This document shows positions 1 through 7,615 of a DNA stretch of 64,000 nt, one piece after another (position 1 is the first letter of the stretch; every line of letters starts with the position of its first letter). The position numbers were made by a program, and so were the translations under genes. The notes under the pieces are model-generated. The model did no database searches and had not been told where the DNA came from. It worked only from the letters and a program-made list of their open reading frames with translations. This DNA is from Streptomyces wedmorensis (GTDB lineage Bacteria > Actinomycetota > Actinomycetes > Streptomycetales > Streptomycetaceae): NCBI RefSeq assembly GCF_000716445.1, contig NZ_JNWK01000030.1, forward strand, positions 1 to 64,000. The letters run 5' to 3'.

Positions 1-30
1 CGTACGGTCGGGGGAGGGTTGATCGGGTCG

Positions 31-810
31 ATGGGAGGGGTGGGGGCTGTGGGGCGTGGGGTGCGGGTGTGGGTGGCGGGTGTGGGGGCGTTGGTGGCGG
101 TGGTGGCGGTCGGGGGGTGTGGGGCGGGGGATGTCGAGGGGGCGCCGGTGGAGAGGAGGGTGTTCGAGTTCGCGGGGGAGGCGTTGACGGTGGATTCGGA
201 TGACTCGGAGTTGGTGATCACGGCGGCGGATGTGACGGGGGTGAGGGTGGAGAGGCAGGTGGACGGGTGGGTGTTCATGGGGTCGGGGCCGGAGGCGAGC
301 TGGAAGTTGGTGGACGGGCGGCTGACGTTGCGGGTGGAGTGTGACGGGGTGGCGGCGAGCTGTGGGGCGGTGCACCGGATCCAGGTGCCGCGGGGGGTCG
401 CGGTGACGGTGGAGGACGGCAACGGGGATGTGACGGCGGAGGGGTTCGACACGCCGTTGAAGGTGCGGTCGGACAACGGGGAGGTGCGGGTGCGGAGGGG
501 CGGCGGGGCGCTCGACCTGGGGAGCGGGAACGGGGACGTGGTGGTCGAGGACGGGGTCACCGCGCCCGAGCTGGTCGCCCGGTCCGACAACGGGGACGTG
601 AAGATCACGCTCGGGGCCGTACCGCGCAAGGTCGACGTCGTCACGGACAACGGTGATGTGAGCGTGTCGGTGCCGAGGGGCGAGTACGAGGTCGCCGGCG
701 GCAGTGACAACGGGGACGTCCGGTTCGACGTGCCGCGTCGGGACGGAAGCGGACATGTCGTGAGCGTGCGCACGGACAACGGCGATGTCGTGGTGCGGAC
801 GGTGAACTGA
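31..810 (+). CDS. DUF4097-type beta-strand repeat lipoprotein
   Basis: About 259 residues. A hydrophobic N-terminus ends in a lipobox-like VAVGGC, so this is probably a lipoprotein anchored outside the membrane. The body is a repeat of about 20 residues centred on (S/T)DNGDV, seen at least seven times. This is the pattern of DUF4097, a right-handed beta-helix-like domain of unknown role often found with envelope-stress genes. The ATG at 31 is preferred because GGAGGG lies at 13-18; a TTG at 19 sits directly on that motif. Third codon positions in the first 500 bases are almost all G rather than C, unlike the genes that follow. The function is unknown. Confidence 0.75.
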   Translation: MGGVGAVGRGVRVWVAGVGALVAVVAVGGCGAGDVEGAPVERRVFEFAGEALTVDSDDSELVITAADVTGVRVERQVDGWVFMGSGPEASWKLVDGRLTLRVECDGVAASCGAVHRIQVPRGVAVTVEDGNGDVTAEGFDTPLKVRSDNGEVRVRRGGGALDLGSGNGDVVVEDGVTAPELVARSDNGDVKITLGAVPRKVDVVTDNGDVSVSVPRGEYEVAGGSDNGDVRFDVPRRDGSGHVVSVRTDNGDVVVRTVN

Positions 811-888
811 TCGGCCCGTGTGTTCGTCCTTACCGGGTGGGAGAATGAACCCGGACCGGGCACGGCGGACACAGCACGGGAGAGGTAC

Positions 889-2244
889 GTGGCGGCGAGC
901 GGGATGAGGGGTGGCGCGGCGCCTGGGGGGATGTCGACGTTGAGGTTGGCCCTCGCCTTGCCGTTGCTGGTGGGGGCGCTGCTGCCGCAGGCGTTCGCAA
1001 GTGGGGGGACGCGGCGGTGGTTCGGGGGGCGGGGGGAGAGTCAGCGGGCGGAGGCGCAGGCGGCGAAGGACGCTGCTGCGGCGGCGTTCTACGAGCTGGA
1101 CACCGCTCAGCGTGGGCTGCGGATCTCCATCGAGACGATCACGGCGGTGGACAGTTCTCCGGAGGCACACCGGGCCGTCGAGGGGTTCGAGGCGCTGGGG
1201 CGCCGTATCGACGAGGTGAGTCACGCCTATATCGGTGCGGTCGACGCCCATGATCTCGACCGGGACGAGTTGGACGCGGCGACCGCGAACCGGGCCCGTG
1301 AGGAGCTGAACCGCGCCAAGGAGGAGCTGGAGCGGGTCAAGGGAGAGCTGGATCGGTTCGAGGAGGGGCTCGCGCCGCTTCTCGGGCGGGCCGAGACGCA
1401 GCTGGCGCGGCTCGCGCCGGCGGTCGAGCGGGCCCGGCAGGCGTTGCGCGGTGCGAGCGGCGCGCTCGACGCCGTGCGGGAGAAGGGCCTGCGTGCCGAC
1501 GACCTCGCGCTGCGGCTCGCCCAGCTCGGACCCGAGCTGACCCGGCTCAACGAGGGTGCGGGGCGGCACGGCGTGCCCGAGACCCTCCAGCGGGCCGACC
1601 GGGTGTCGCGGGACGCCGAGGCGGTACGGGCCGAGGCCGAGCGGCTGCCAGAGCGGGCCGCCGAGATCGACCGGCGCCTGGTGTCCCTCCGTACCCGCAC
1701 CGAGGCGCTCACCACTCGTACCGGCGGTGTCGAACCGGTCCTGTCCGAGCTGCGGCGGCGGTTCTCCGCGGCCTGCTGGCAGGACCTCCAGCACGTTCCC
1801 GAGCAGGCGGGCGAAACGCTCCGGCAGGCCGCGGAGCGGCTCGCCGAGGCCGGGAAGGCGCGGACCGAGCAGCGCTGGCCGGACGCGACCTCGCTGCTGT
1901 CCACGGTCCGCGCGCTGCTCGAATCGACAGACGAGGCCGTCTCGGCCGCCGGGGAGCGGCTGCGTCGTGTGGACGCCGTCGCGAAGGACCCGACGGCGGA
2001 GGTCGACCGCACCCGGTTCGCGGTGCGGGACGCCCAGCGGCTGGCGATGGCGGGCCGGAACACGCCCGACCCGCGCCATGCCCGGCCCCTCGACGAGGCC
2101 GTCGCCCGGCTCGACCGGGCCGTCGGCTCCCTGGAGGGCCGCCACCCGGACTACTGGCACTTCCTGACCGAGCTGGAAGCCGTCCGCGCCTCGGCCGCGC
2201 ACGTCGTCGGCCTGATCCGGGAGGAGCGGGGCGCGGGCCACTGA
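889..2244 (+). CDS. secreted or membrane-anchored coiled-coil protein
   Basis: About 451 residues. It starts with a hydrophobic segment (LRLALALPLLVGALLPQAFA) that looks like a signal peptide or anchor. The rest is charged and rich in Ala, Arg, Glu and Leu in heptad-like arrangement, including repeated REELNRAKEELERVKGEL-type helices around residues 130-160. A long coiled coil is therefore likely. No catalytic motif was seen. The start is uncertain: a GTG at 889 follows GGAGAGG closely, and ATGs at 904 and 931 are also possible. The frame stays open upstream to 820. It lies between the DUF4097 lipoprotein and fmdB on the same strand. Confidence 0.65.
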   Translation: MAASGMRGGAAPGGMSTLRLALALPLLVGALLPQAFASGGTRRWFGGRGESQRAEAQAAKDAAAAAFYELDTAQRGLRISIETITAVDSSPEAHRAVEGFEALGRRIDEVSHAYIGAVDAHDLDRDELDAATANRAREELNRAKEELERVKGELDRFEEGLAPLLGRAETQLARLAPAVERARQALRGASGALDAVREKGLRADDLALRLAQLGPELTRLNEGAGRHGVPETLQRADRVSRDAEAVRAEAERLPERAAEIDRRLVSLRTRTEALTTRTGGVEPVLSELRRRFSAACWQDLQHVPEQAGETLRQAAERLAEAGKARTEQRWPDATSLLSTVRALLESTDEAVSAAGERLRRVDAVAKDPTAEVDRTRFAVRDAQRLAMAGRNTPDPRHARPLDEAVARLDRAVGSLEGRHPDYWHFLTELEAVRASAAHVVGLIREERGAGH

Positions 2245-2276
2245 TGCCGGGCGCGTCCCGCCGTTAGCCTGTCTCC

Positions 2277-2501
2277 ATGCCTCGTTACGAATTCCGCTGC
2301 CGCACCTGCGGCGACACCTTCGAGCTCAGCCGTCCGATGGCCGAGTCCTCCGCTCCTGCCTCCTGCCCCGCCGGGCACGACGACACCGTGAAGCTGCTCT
2401 CGGCCGTGGCCGTCGGCGGCAGCAGCACCGCCGCCCCCGCCCCGAGCGCGGGTGGCGGCGGTGGCGGTGGCGGCTGCTGTGGTGGGGGCTGCTGCGGCTG
2501 A
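2277..2501 (+). CDS. FmdB-family zinc ribbon protein
   Basis: 74 residues. The N-terminus MPRYEFRCRTCGDTFE with CxxC, followed by a C-x-x-GH segment near residue 30, matches the small FmdB regulatory family (putative zinc ribbon, first noted beside formamidase genes). The tail is a run of glycines carrying two Cys-Cys pairs, a low-complexity ending seen in actinobacterial members. The molecular role is not established. It ends just before a strong hairpin terminator and is convergent with the HAD gene. Confidence 0.85.
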   Translation: MPRYEFRCRTCGDTFELSRPMAESSAPASCPAGHDDTVKLLSAVAVGGSSTAAPAPSAGGGGGGGGCCGGGCCG

Positions 2502-2527
2502 CCCCGGCGGAGCGGGCCGGATCCGAG

Positions 2528-2570
2528 CGGGCCGGATGCCCGGGAGTTCGTCTCCCGGGGATCCGGCCCG
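2528..2570 (+). terminator. hairpin terminator after fmdB
   Basis: Inverted repeat with arms 2528-2546 and 2552-2570, 19 pairs with one mismatch, and a 5-nt loop TTCGT. It is placed 27 nt after the fmdB stop and before the convergent HAD gene, so it could stop transcription from both sides. Confidence 0.75.
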
Positions 2571-2572
2571 TT

Positions 2573-2632
2573 GTCTGTCGCCCGTTGCCTGTCGCCCGTT
2601 GCCGGAGTCCGTTGCCGGAGTCCGTTCCGTGC
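2573..2632. repeat. short tandem repeats between convergent genes
   Basis: Two copies of a 14-base CCTGTCGCCCGTTG-like unit are followed by two copies of a 15-base CCGGAGTCCGTTG-like unit. They lie between the fmdB terminator and the 3' end of the HAD gene. No reading frame is supported here. Confidence 0.6.
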
Positions 2633-2672
2633 GGCTTCTCGTCTGCCGCGGGCGCGGGCGTGCCCCCGAGGG

Positions 2673-3542
2673 TCAGTACGTGGCTGCTGCGCGGAAGCGG
2701 CGGAGGATCTCCTCGCCGGCCGCGACGCCGCGTTCCGCGAGGACGTCGAGGTGGGGGGCGGTCCAGTCGCTGTCGGCCAGTTCACCGTGGCCGGGGCGCC
2801 AGGCCCGGTCCGCGGCGAGCAGCAGGTCGGCGTCGAGGAGGGAGTCCCCGGCGGCGAGGGTGAGGGTGGCGCCGGTGCGGCGGGCCACCTCGCGGACGGC
2901 CGCGCTCTTGGTGAGCGGCTTGGGGACGGCGTACACCTTGCGGCCCTGGAGCGAGACGGTCCAGCCGCGCTCGCCGGCCCAGTCGCCGAAGCGTCCCAGC
3001 CAGTCCTCGGGGAGCCGCTCCCGCTCGACGACGAGGTAGGCGAACAGGTCCTCGGCCACCCGGTGCTTACGCACCCAGGACAGGTCGGTGGTGGCGGTGA
3101 GGTAGGCGCGGATCTCGGAGAGCGGCGCGCACTCGTCGGCGAGCCGGCCCAGTACGGAGGCGTGCCAGTCGCGGTCGGTGACGCCGTCGACGAGGATGTG
3201 CCCGCCGTTGGCGCAGATCGCGTACTTCGGCGCCGTGCCCGGGAGTTGGATGCGCTGGTACTGCTTGCGCGTCCGGGTGGTGGTGGGGACGAAGACGGTC
3301 TCGGCGGTGAGCCGGGCGAGGAGGTCGGCCGCGTCCTCGGTCATGTAGGAGAGCGGCTTGGACTCGTGGACCTCGACGCAGAGCAGCCGGGGCGCCTGGG
3401 CGTCGGGCATGCCGAGGGAGAGGGCCGCCGTCGAGTAGATGAGGGTGCGGTCGAGGTCGCTCGCGACCAGCGTCGTGGTCGGCGTCGCGTCCGGCTTCGT
3501 GGTCGCCTTCGTGCTCACGGGGGTGCTCGCAGGCGTGCTCAC
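2673..3542 (-). CDS. HAD-superfamily hydrolase of the Ter island
   Basis: 289 residues. After a Thr/Pro/Ala-rich N-terminus it carries the HAD motif I (ASDLDRTLIY, nucleophile and acid Asp near residues 29 and 31). A late LAAGDSLLDADLL segment matches motif IV (GDxxxD). A phosphatase acting on a small phosphorylated metabolite is the likely role. The GTG start overlaps the stop of the upstream StiP frame by four bases (GTGA), so translation is probably coupled. HAD phosphatases are known partners of the PRTase/StiP/HpcH biosynthetic module in predicted Ter stress systems. The substrate is unknown. Confidence 0.8.
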   Translation of the reverse strand: MSTPASTPVSTKATTKPDATPTTTLVASDLDRTLIYSTAALSLGMPDAQAPRLLCVEVHESKPLSYMTEDAADLLARLTAETVFVPTTTRTRKQYQRIQLPGTAPKYAICANGGHILVDGVTDRDWHASVLGRLADECAPLSEIRAYLTATTDLSWVRKHRVAEDLFAYLVVERERLPEDWLGRFGDWAGERGWTVSLQGRKVYAVPKPLTKSAAVREVARRTGATLTLAAGDSLLDADLLLAADRAWRPGHGELADSDWTAPHLDVLAERGVAAGEEILRRFRAAATY

Positions 3543-4702
3543 TGGGACACCACCGCCTTGCCGTCGGCGCCCGTGGCGCCCCGTGTGTACTGGGGGTGGA
3601 TCAGGCCCACGCAGCTGTACGGGAGTCCGTCGACCTCTTCGACCGGTACGCCGCGCTGTTCGGCGAGCAGGCGGACGTGTGCCAGGTCGGCGTCGGCGCC
3701 GCGCTTGGCGAGGATCTTCCAGGGGACGCGCCGGAGGAGGACCCGGGTGGTCTCGCCGACGCCCGGCTTGACGAGGTTGACGTCGTGGATGCCGTACTCC
3801 TCGCTGATCCGCTCGACGGCGGCCCAGCCTTCCCAGGTGGGGGTGCGGTCGGTGGCGAGGAGTTCCTTGACGTCGGTGTCGACGGTCTCGGCGACTTCGT
3901 CGAAGCGGGCGGCGACGGCGTCGAGGAAGTCCGCGGAGACGTCGGCGCCGGCCAGCTCGCGGTAGAACTTGGCGCCGTGGAAGTCGTCCGGTCCGACGAG
4001 GTCGGAGCGGAGCACGGTGCGCGATATCAGGCCGGAGACCGTGGAGTTGAGGCAGGCGGAGGGGATGAGGAAGTCCTCGCGGGTGCCGTGGACGCGGACG
4101 CAGGAACCGGGGTCGGCGAGGACCGCGATCTCCGGGTCGAAGCCGGTGATCCCCTCGGTCGCCTCGAACTCCTTGAGCGCGTCGGCGAGTTCGCGGGTGA
4201 TGGCGCCCTTTCCGGTCCAGCCGTCGACGAACACGACGTCGGCCGGGTCGTGGTGGGCGGCGAGCCAGCGGAGCGCGTTGGCGTCGATGCCGCGGCCGCG
4301 CACGATGGACACGGCGTAGTGCGGGAGGTCGAGGTCGTGGCGGGCCAGGGCCCAGCGGCGCATGAGGACGCCGACGGGGGTGCCGGCGCGGGCGAGCGAG
4401 ACCAGGACCGGGCGGCGGCCGGGCCGCTCCGCGAGGACGGTCTCGGTGACGGTGCCGACGGCGCGGGCGATGCGGGTGGCGGAGCTCTCCAGGGCGGTGT
4501 GGAACAGCTCCTGGTAGCGCTCGCTGGGCTGGTACTCGACGGGGAGCGACTCGGCGTAGTGCGCGCCGCCGCTCTGGATGGCTTCCTCGCGTTCCTCGGT
4601 GGGCGCCTCCAACTCGACGTCCGAGAGGTCCTGGAGCAGCCAGCCGACCTCCTCGGGTGCGTACGACGAGAAGGCGGGGCCGCGGAGGGGCTCGGGCAGC
4701 AT
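3539..4702 (-). CDS. StiP/PELOTA protein as an independent internal start
   Basis: Alternative reading of the 3' part of the 898-codon frame. ATG at 4702 is preceded by AAAGGAG (4713-4707 on the minus strand) with a 4-base spacer, a near-perfect ribosome binding site. The 387-residue product would match a stand-alone StiP-family protein (called a cysteine protease family, also regarded as PRTase-like) with a C-terminal PELOTA-like domain. Conserved-looking segments include LVSLARAGTPVGVLMRR and VVFVDGWTGKGAITREL, which resemble a PRTase fold. Whether it is made separately cannot be decided from sequence. Confidence 0.6.
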   Translation of the reverse strand: MLPEPLRGPAFSSYAPEEVGWLLQDLSDVELEAPTEEREEAIQSGGAHYAESLPVEYQPSERYQELFHTALESSATRIARAVGTVTETVLAERPGRRPVLVSLARAGTPVGVLMRRWALARHDLDLPHYAVSIVRGRGIDANALRWLAAHHDPADVVFVDGWTGKGAITRELADALKEFEATEGITGFDPEIAVLADPGSCVRVHGTREDFLIPSACLNSTVSGLISRTVLRSDLVGPDDFHGAKFYRELAGADVSADFLDAVAARFDEVAETVDTDVKELLATDRTPTWEGWAAVERISEEYGIHDVNLVKPGVGETTRVLLRRVPWKILAKRGADADLAHVRLLAEQRGVPVEEVDGLPYSCVGLIHPQYTRGATGADGKAVVSQ

Positions 4703-6235
4703 GGAGCTCCTTTCGGGAGCTTCGGAGACCGTGGGCGTGTACGACGGGACCGTGGGCGTGTGCGACGGGACCGTGGGCGTGTGCGAGGGGACGACGGCGA
4801 GCACGACGCGCGGGATGTGCGCGGCGAGCCGGGCGAGCAGGCCGTCCGGGGCGTGCAGGGCCGGGGTGTCGGCGGTGGAGTCGACGACCGCGACGACGGC
4901 GTCGAAGCCGGCGCCGGCCACGTTGTACGCGTAGCGCTCACCGGGGCCGTCGGCGGGGTCGTCATGGGCGGGGAAGACGAGCCGGGTGCGTATCGCGTAC
5001 CCGGGGTCGTCGACGGCGAGTACGGGAGAGCGGGTCGTGGTGGAGTAGCGGACGTCGTGCCCCGCCTCCTCCAGTGCCGTGCCGAGCCGCAGCGGCGCGT
5101 ACATCAGCTCCTCGAACCCGAGCACGAGCACGCGGGGCGGCACGTGCGGCGGGACCGGGGTGGGCCGCTCCGTGTCGGCCGGGTCGGCCGTGTCGGCCGT
5201 GTCGGCCGGGTCGGCCGGGTCGGCCAGGCCACCCGGGGCGGCCGAGGCACCCGGGGCGGCCGGGGCGCGCAGGGCCTGCGCGATCCGGTCCGCCATGGCG
5301 GGCAGGGCCGCTTCGAGGCCGGTGCGGTGATCGGGCGTGAAGCCGTGCCGACCGCCGTCGGGCAGGCCCTCGGGCCAGCCGAGGTCGATACGGACGGGGG
5401 TCGCGCGAGGGGTACGCGGGAGGGCCGCGGGCGCGGGGGCCGCACCGGCCGCGAGGGAGGCGTCGGGGGCGCCCTCGGCCGCGGGGGAGGCGTCGGCACC
5501 GGTGGCGTCGGAGGCGGTCCGGGCCGCGTCGTGGGCGCGTTCCTGGGCGGCGACGAGGGCCTGGCCCTTCTCCAGGACGCCGTCGGGGAGGCGGACGGTG
5601 CCGGCGGCGCCGGCGACGAGGTCGACGCGGGCACCGATCTCGGCGGCGAAGGCGTCGAGGCGGCCGAGGTCGGCGGCGGAGCGCATGTCGACGAGGGCGA
5701 CGACGACGTAGCGGTCGCGCGGGTAGCGCTCGTGGAGGGCGCGGACGGTGTTGAGGACGGTGTTGCCGGTGGAGAACTCGTCGTCGACGAGGACGAGGGG
5801 CCCGTCGCCGGCGAGGAGCTTGGGGTCCTCGGGCAGCAGCAGGTGCGAGGTGGCGTGGGAGTGGGACTCCTCGAAGCCGCCCGCACGGGCGACGCCGGCC
5901 ACCGGCCGCCGGGTGGAGTGGAGGTACGGGGCGAGGCCGAGGCCGTCGGCGACGGCGTGCCCCAGGGCGGTGGCGGTCTCCGCGTAGCCGAGGACGACGG
6001 CTCGGGCGGCCTCCTCGTCGCCGAGGAGCGCCCGGACGCGGCGGCCGAGGTCGAGGCCGGAGCCGTACACGACCGAGGGGCGCTGCGGCACGTGCTTGCC
6101 GAGCACGCTGGAGACCAGCAGATGCGCCCGCTTGGGGTTGCGGCGCAGTGCGAGGCCCAACAGGGCCGGCAGCTCCTCGTCGCCGATCAGTTCGACGCCC
6201 AGTCGCTCCGCGACCCACGTTCCGGTCCACACCAC
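3539..6235 (-). CDS. PRTase_2-TRSP protein in one frame with StiP-PELOTA protein
   Basis: 898 codons with no stop. Residues 1 to about 500 are a phosphoribosyltransferase with the PRPP loop LVLVDDEFSTGNTVLNT, then a TRSP-type region (RVLVLGFEELMYAPLRL). After a 7-residue SHTPTVP repeat comes a StiP-type domain starting MLPEPLRGPAF. It ends in a PELOTA-like RNA-binding segment (LAKRGADADLAHVRLL). From memory these are usually two adjacent genes in Streptomyces. Here they read through, yet an internal ATG at 4702 has its own strong ribosome binding site. So the product may be one fused protein, two proteins, or both. Predicted role: building a nucleoside-like metabolite of the Ter stress response. 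Upstream is the HpcH/HpaI gene (18-nt gap); downstream the HAD gene overlaps by 4 nt. Confidence 0.75.
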   Translation of the reverse strand: MVWTGTWVAERLGVELIGDEELPALLGLALRRNPKRAHLLVSSVLGKHVPQRPSVVYGSGLDLGRRVRALLGDEEAARAVVLGYAETATALGHAVADGLGLAPYLHSTRRPVAGVARAGGFEESHSHATSHLLLPEDPKLLAGDGPLVLVDDEFSTGNTVLNTVRALHERYPRDRYVVVALVDMRSAADLGRLDAFAAEIGARVDLVAGAAGTVRLPDGVLEKGQALVAAQERAHDAARTASDATGADASPAAEGAPDASLAAGAAPAPAALPRTPRATPVRIDLGWPEGLPDGGRHGFTPDHRTGLEAALPAMADRIAQALRAPAAPGASAAPGGLADPADPADTADTADPADTERPTPVPPHVPPRVLVLGFEELMYAPLRLGTALEEAGHDVRYSTTTRSPVLAVDDPGYAIRTRLVFPAHDDPADGPGERYAYNVAGAGFDAVVAVVDSTADTPALHAPDGLLARLAAHIPRVVLAVVPSHTPTVPSHTPTVPSYTPTVSEAPERSSMLPEPLRGPAFSSYAPEEVGWLLQDLSDVELEAPTEEREEAIQSGGAHYAESLPVEYQPSERYQELFHTALESSATRIARAVGTVTETVLAERPGRRPVLVSLARAGTPVGVLMRRWALARHDLDLPHYAVSIVRGRGIDANALRWLAAHHDPADVVFVDGWTGKGAITRELADALKEFEATEGITGFDPEIAVLADPGSCVRVHGTREDFLIPSACLNSTVSGLISRTVLRSDLVGPDDFHGAKFYRELAGADVSADFLDAVAARFDEVAETVDTDVKELLATDRTPTWEGWAAVERISEEYGIHDVNLVKPGVGETTRVLLRRVPWKILAKRGADADLAHVRLLAEQRGVPVEEVDGLPYSCVGLIHPQYTRGATGADGKAVVSQ
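4707..4713 (-). promoter_or_regulatory. internal ribosome binding site for StiP
   Basis: AAAGGAG on the minus strand, 4 bases before the ATG at 4702, inside the open PRTase-StiP frame. It suggests the StiP gene was or is a separate translation unit. Confidence 0.7.
4727..4789. repeat. 21-bp tandem repeat at the PRTase/StiP junction
   Basis: Three copies of a 21-base unit (GACCGTGGGCGTGT-CGACGG type, with small changes) encode SHTPTVP repeats in the minus-strand frame. The unit length is a multiple of three, so expansion keeps the frame open. Confidence 0.8.
5176..5229. repeat. 9-bp in-frame repeat in the PRTase gene
   Basis: Tandem GTCGGCC(G/T)G units encode an ADP/ADT tripeptide repeat on the minus strand, in the low-complexity linker between the PRTase and TRSP-type parts. 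Confidence 0.65.
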
Positions 6236-6253
6236 GTCGTCGACGTCCCTTCG

Positions 6254-7438
6254 TCAGCCGGCAAGTCCGGCGGTGAGCAGATCCACGAAGCCGACGTCCT
6301 CCTTGGCGACGCCGAAGACCTCGGCGCGCTGGAGGGTGCGTTCGGCCCACGCGCGATGCGGCTTCACTTCGTTCATCTTGTTCGTGTAGGCGGAGCGGAG
6401 GACTCCGCCGCCGCCCTGTTCGGGCCGCAGGATGTCCTGGGCGTCGCTCCACTCCTCGTGGCTGACCACGGAGAGGGCGTGCACCGGCACCACGTGGGTG
6501 GGGTGGATGCAGGTCTTGCCGAGGAGGCCGTTGGCGCGGTCGAGCTCGATCTCGCGGAGCAGGCCGTCGAGGTCGTGTTCGATGAGGGCGGTGCGCAGGT
6601 CCTCGGCGCGACCCTCCAGGAACGGGCTGCGGCGCAGCTGGGGCTTGAACATGCGCTCGCCGGGCCGGAAGTACTCCCAGACGGGTCCGGTGACGGTGAA
6701 GCCGGTGCCGTCGGAGCGGCCGAGGACGTTGACGACGTCGGCGATGACGTTGGCGACGATCTTGACGTCGTACGCGGTCATGTCGGGCGAGCGGCGCAGC
6801 CCGTAGGCGGAGCAGAAGTCGGTGACGCCGAGGCGCAGGGCGAGGACGCGGTCGCGGTACTTGTCGGTGATCGAGGCGATTCCGGCGAGGGTCTCGGCCC
6901 GGGTCTCCAGGTGGAGGAGCTCGGGGGACTCGAGGACGGGCATGGCGAAGAGGCGCCTGCCGCTGGTCCGCTCGGCCTGGGTGAGCGCTTCGAGGAAGGC
7001 GCGGCCGCGGGTCTCGTCGAACTTGGGCAGCACGAATCCGGACAGCAGCCGCACCGTGTCGCCCAGGCGGGTGACGAGGTCGGTGATCTGGCGCGGTTCG
7101 CGGACGCGGATGAAGAGCAGGGGCACGTCCGTGGCGGTGTCGGCGTCCGTCACGGTGCCCGCGGCGAGGTCGGCGAACTGGCGGACGAGGTTGGCCTCGC
7201 CTGCCTCGACGTCGCCGTCGCTGATGGAGTCCTCCAGGCAGAGCACCATGGAGACCACTCCGCGGGCTGCCTGCTTGCGCACGTCGTCGGCGAGCCGCGG
7301 CCGGGTGGCCGGGCTGTAGAGCGTGGCACCGAGCGCTACGGCGAGCGTGCGCGCGGGTGAGTCGGCCGTGAAGTCGGCCGGCTCGCGGTGGAACAGCCCG
7401 GCCCGCGTTGCGGACGGGATGTGCCCGAAATGACGCAT
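6254..7438 (-). CDS. HpcH/HpaI-family aldolase/citrate lyase-like protein of the Ter island
   Basis: 394 residues, starting MRHFGHIPSAT. ATG 7438 is chosen because GGGGGA lies 5 bases upstream; the open frame extends further without such a site. The phosphoenolpyruvate-domain TIM-barrel family is suggested by MVLCLEDSISDGDVEAGE, FVLPKFDETRG and FAMPVLESPELLHLETR, which resemble citrate lyase beta/HpcH metal- and acyl-binding segments. Members of this type are linked with PRTase, HAD and TerD genes in predicted stress systems. It heads the operon that continues into PRTase-StiP and HAD, and is divergent from the adjacent TerD-like gene. Confidence 0.8.
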   Translation of the reverse strand: MRHFGHIPSATRAGLFHREPADFTADSPARTLAVALGATLYSPATRPRLADDVRKQAARGVVSMVLCLEDSISDGDVEAGEANLVRQFADLAAGTVTDADTATDVPLLFIRVREPRQITDLVTRLGDTVRLLSGFVLPKFDETRGRAFLEALTQAERTSGRRLFAMPVLESPELLHLETRAETLAGIASITDKYRDRVLALRLGVTDFCSAYGLRRSPDMTAYDVKIVANVIADVVNVLGRSDGTGFTVTGPVWEYFRPGERMFKPQLRRSPFLEGRAEDLRTALIEHDLDGLLREIELDRANGLLGKTCIHPTHVVPVHALSVVSHEEWSDAQDILRPEQGGGGVLRSAYTNKMNEVKPHRAWAERTLQRAEVFGVAKEDVGFVDLLTAGLAG

Positions 7439-7615
7439 GTAAGTCCCCCGTCTGCCTCTCTGGGCCCTGACGACATGTGGCCGGTAATAGTACGTAGGTG
7501 CGGGTGTCCGTAGTTCCCTCGGTGCATGAAATTCAGGTAACTCGTCAGCATCCGTCGTCTCGGCCCGGTATCGGTGGTGCCCCCGCGTTGTCCGCGGGTC
7601 GGCCGGGAGGGCAGG

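Noticed and set aside
3596..7360. 1254-codon plus-strand open frame
   Set aside because: It is antisense to the PRTase-StiP and HpcH/HpaI genes. Its Gly/Val/Asp-rich low-complexity sequence is the usual result of GC-rich third positions on the other strand.
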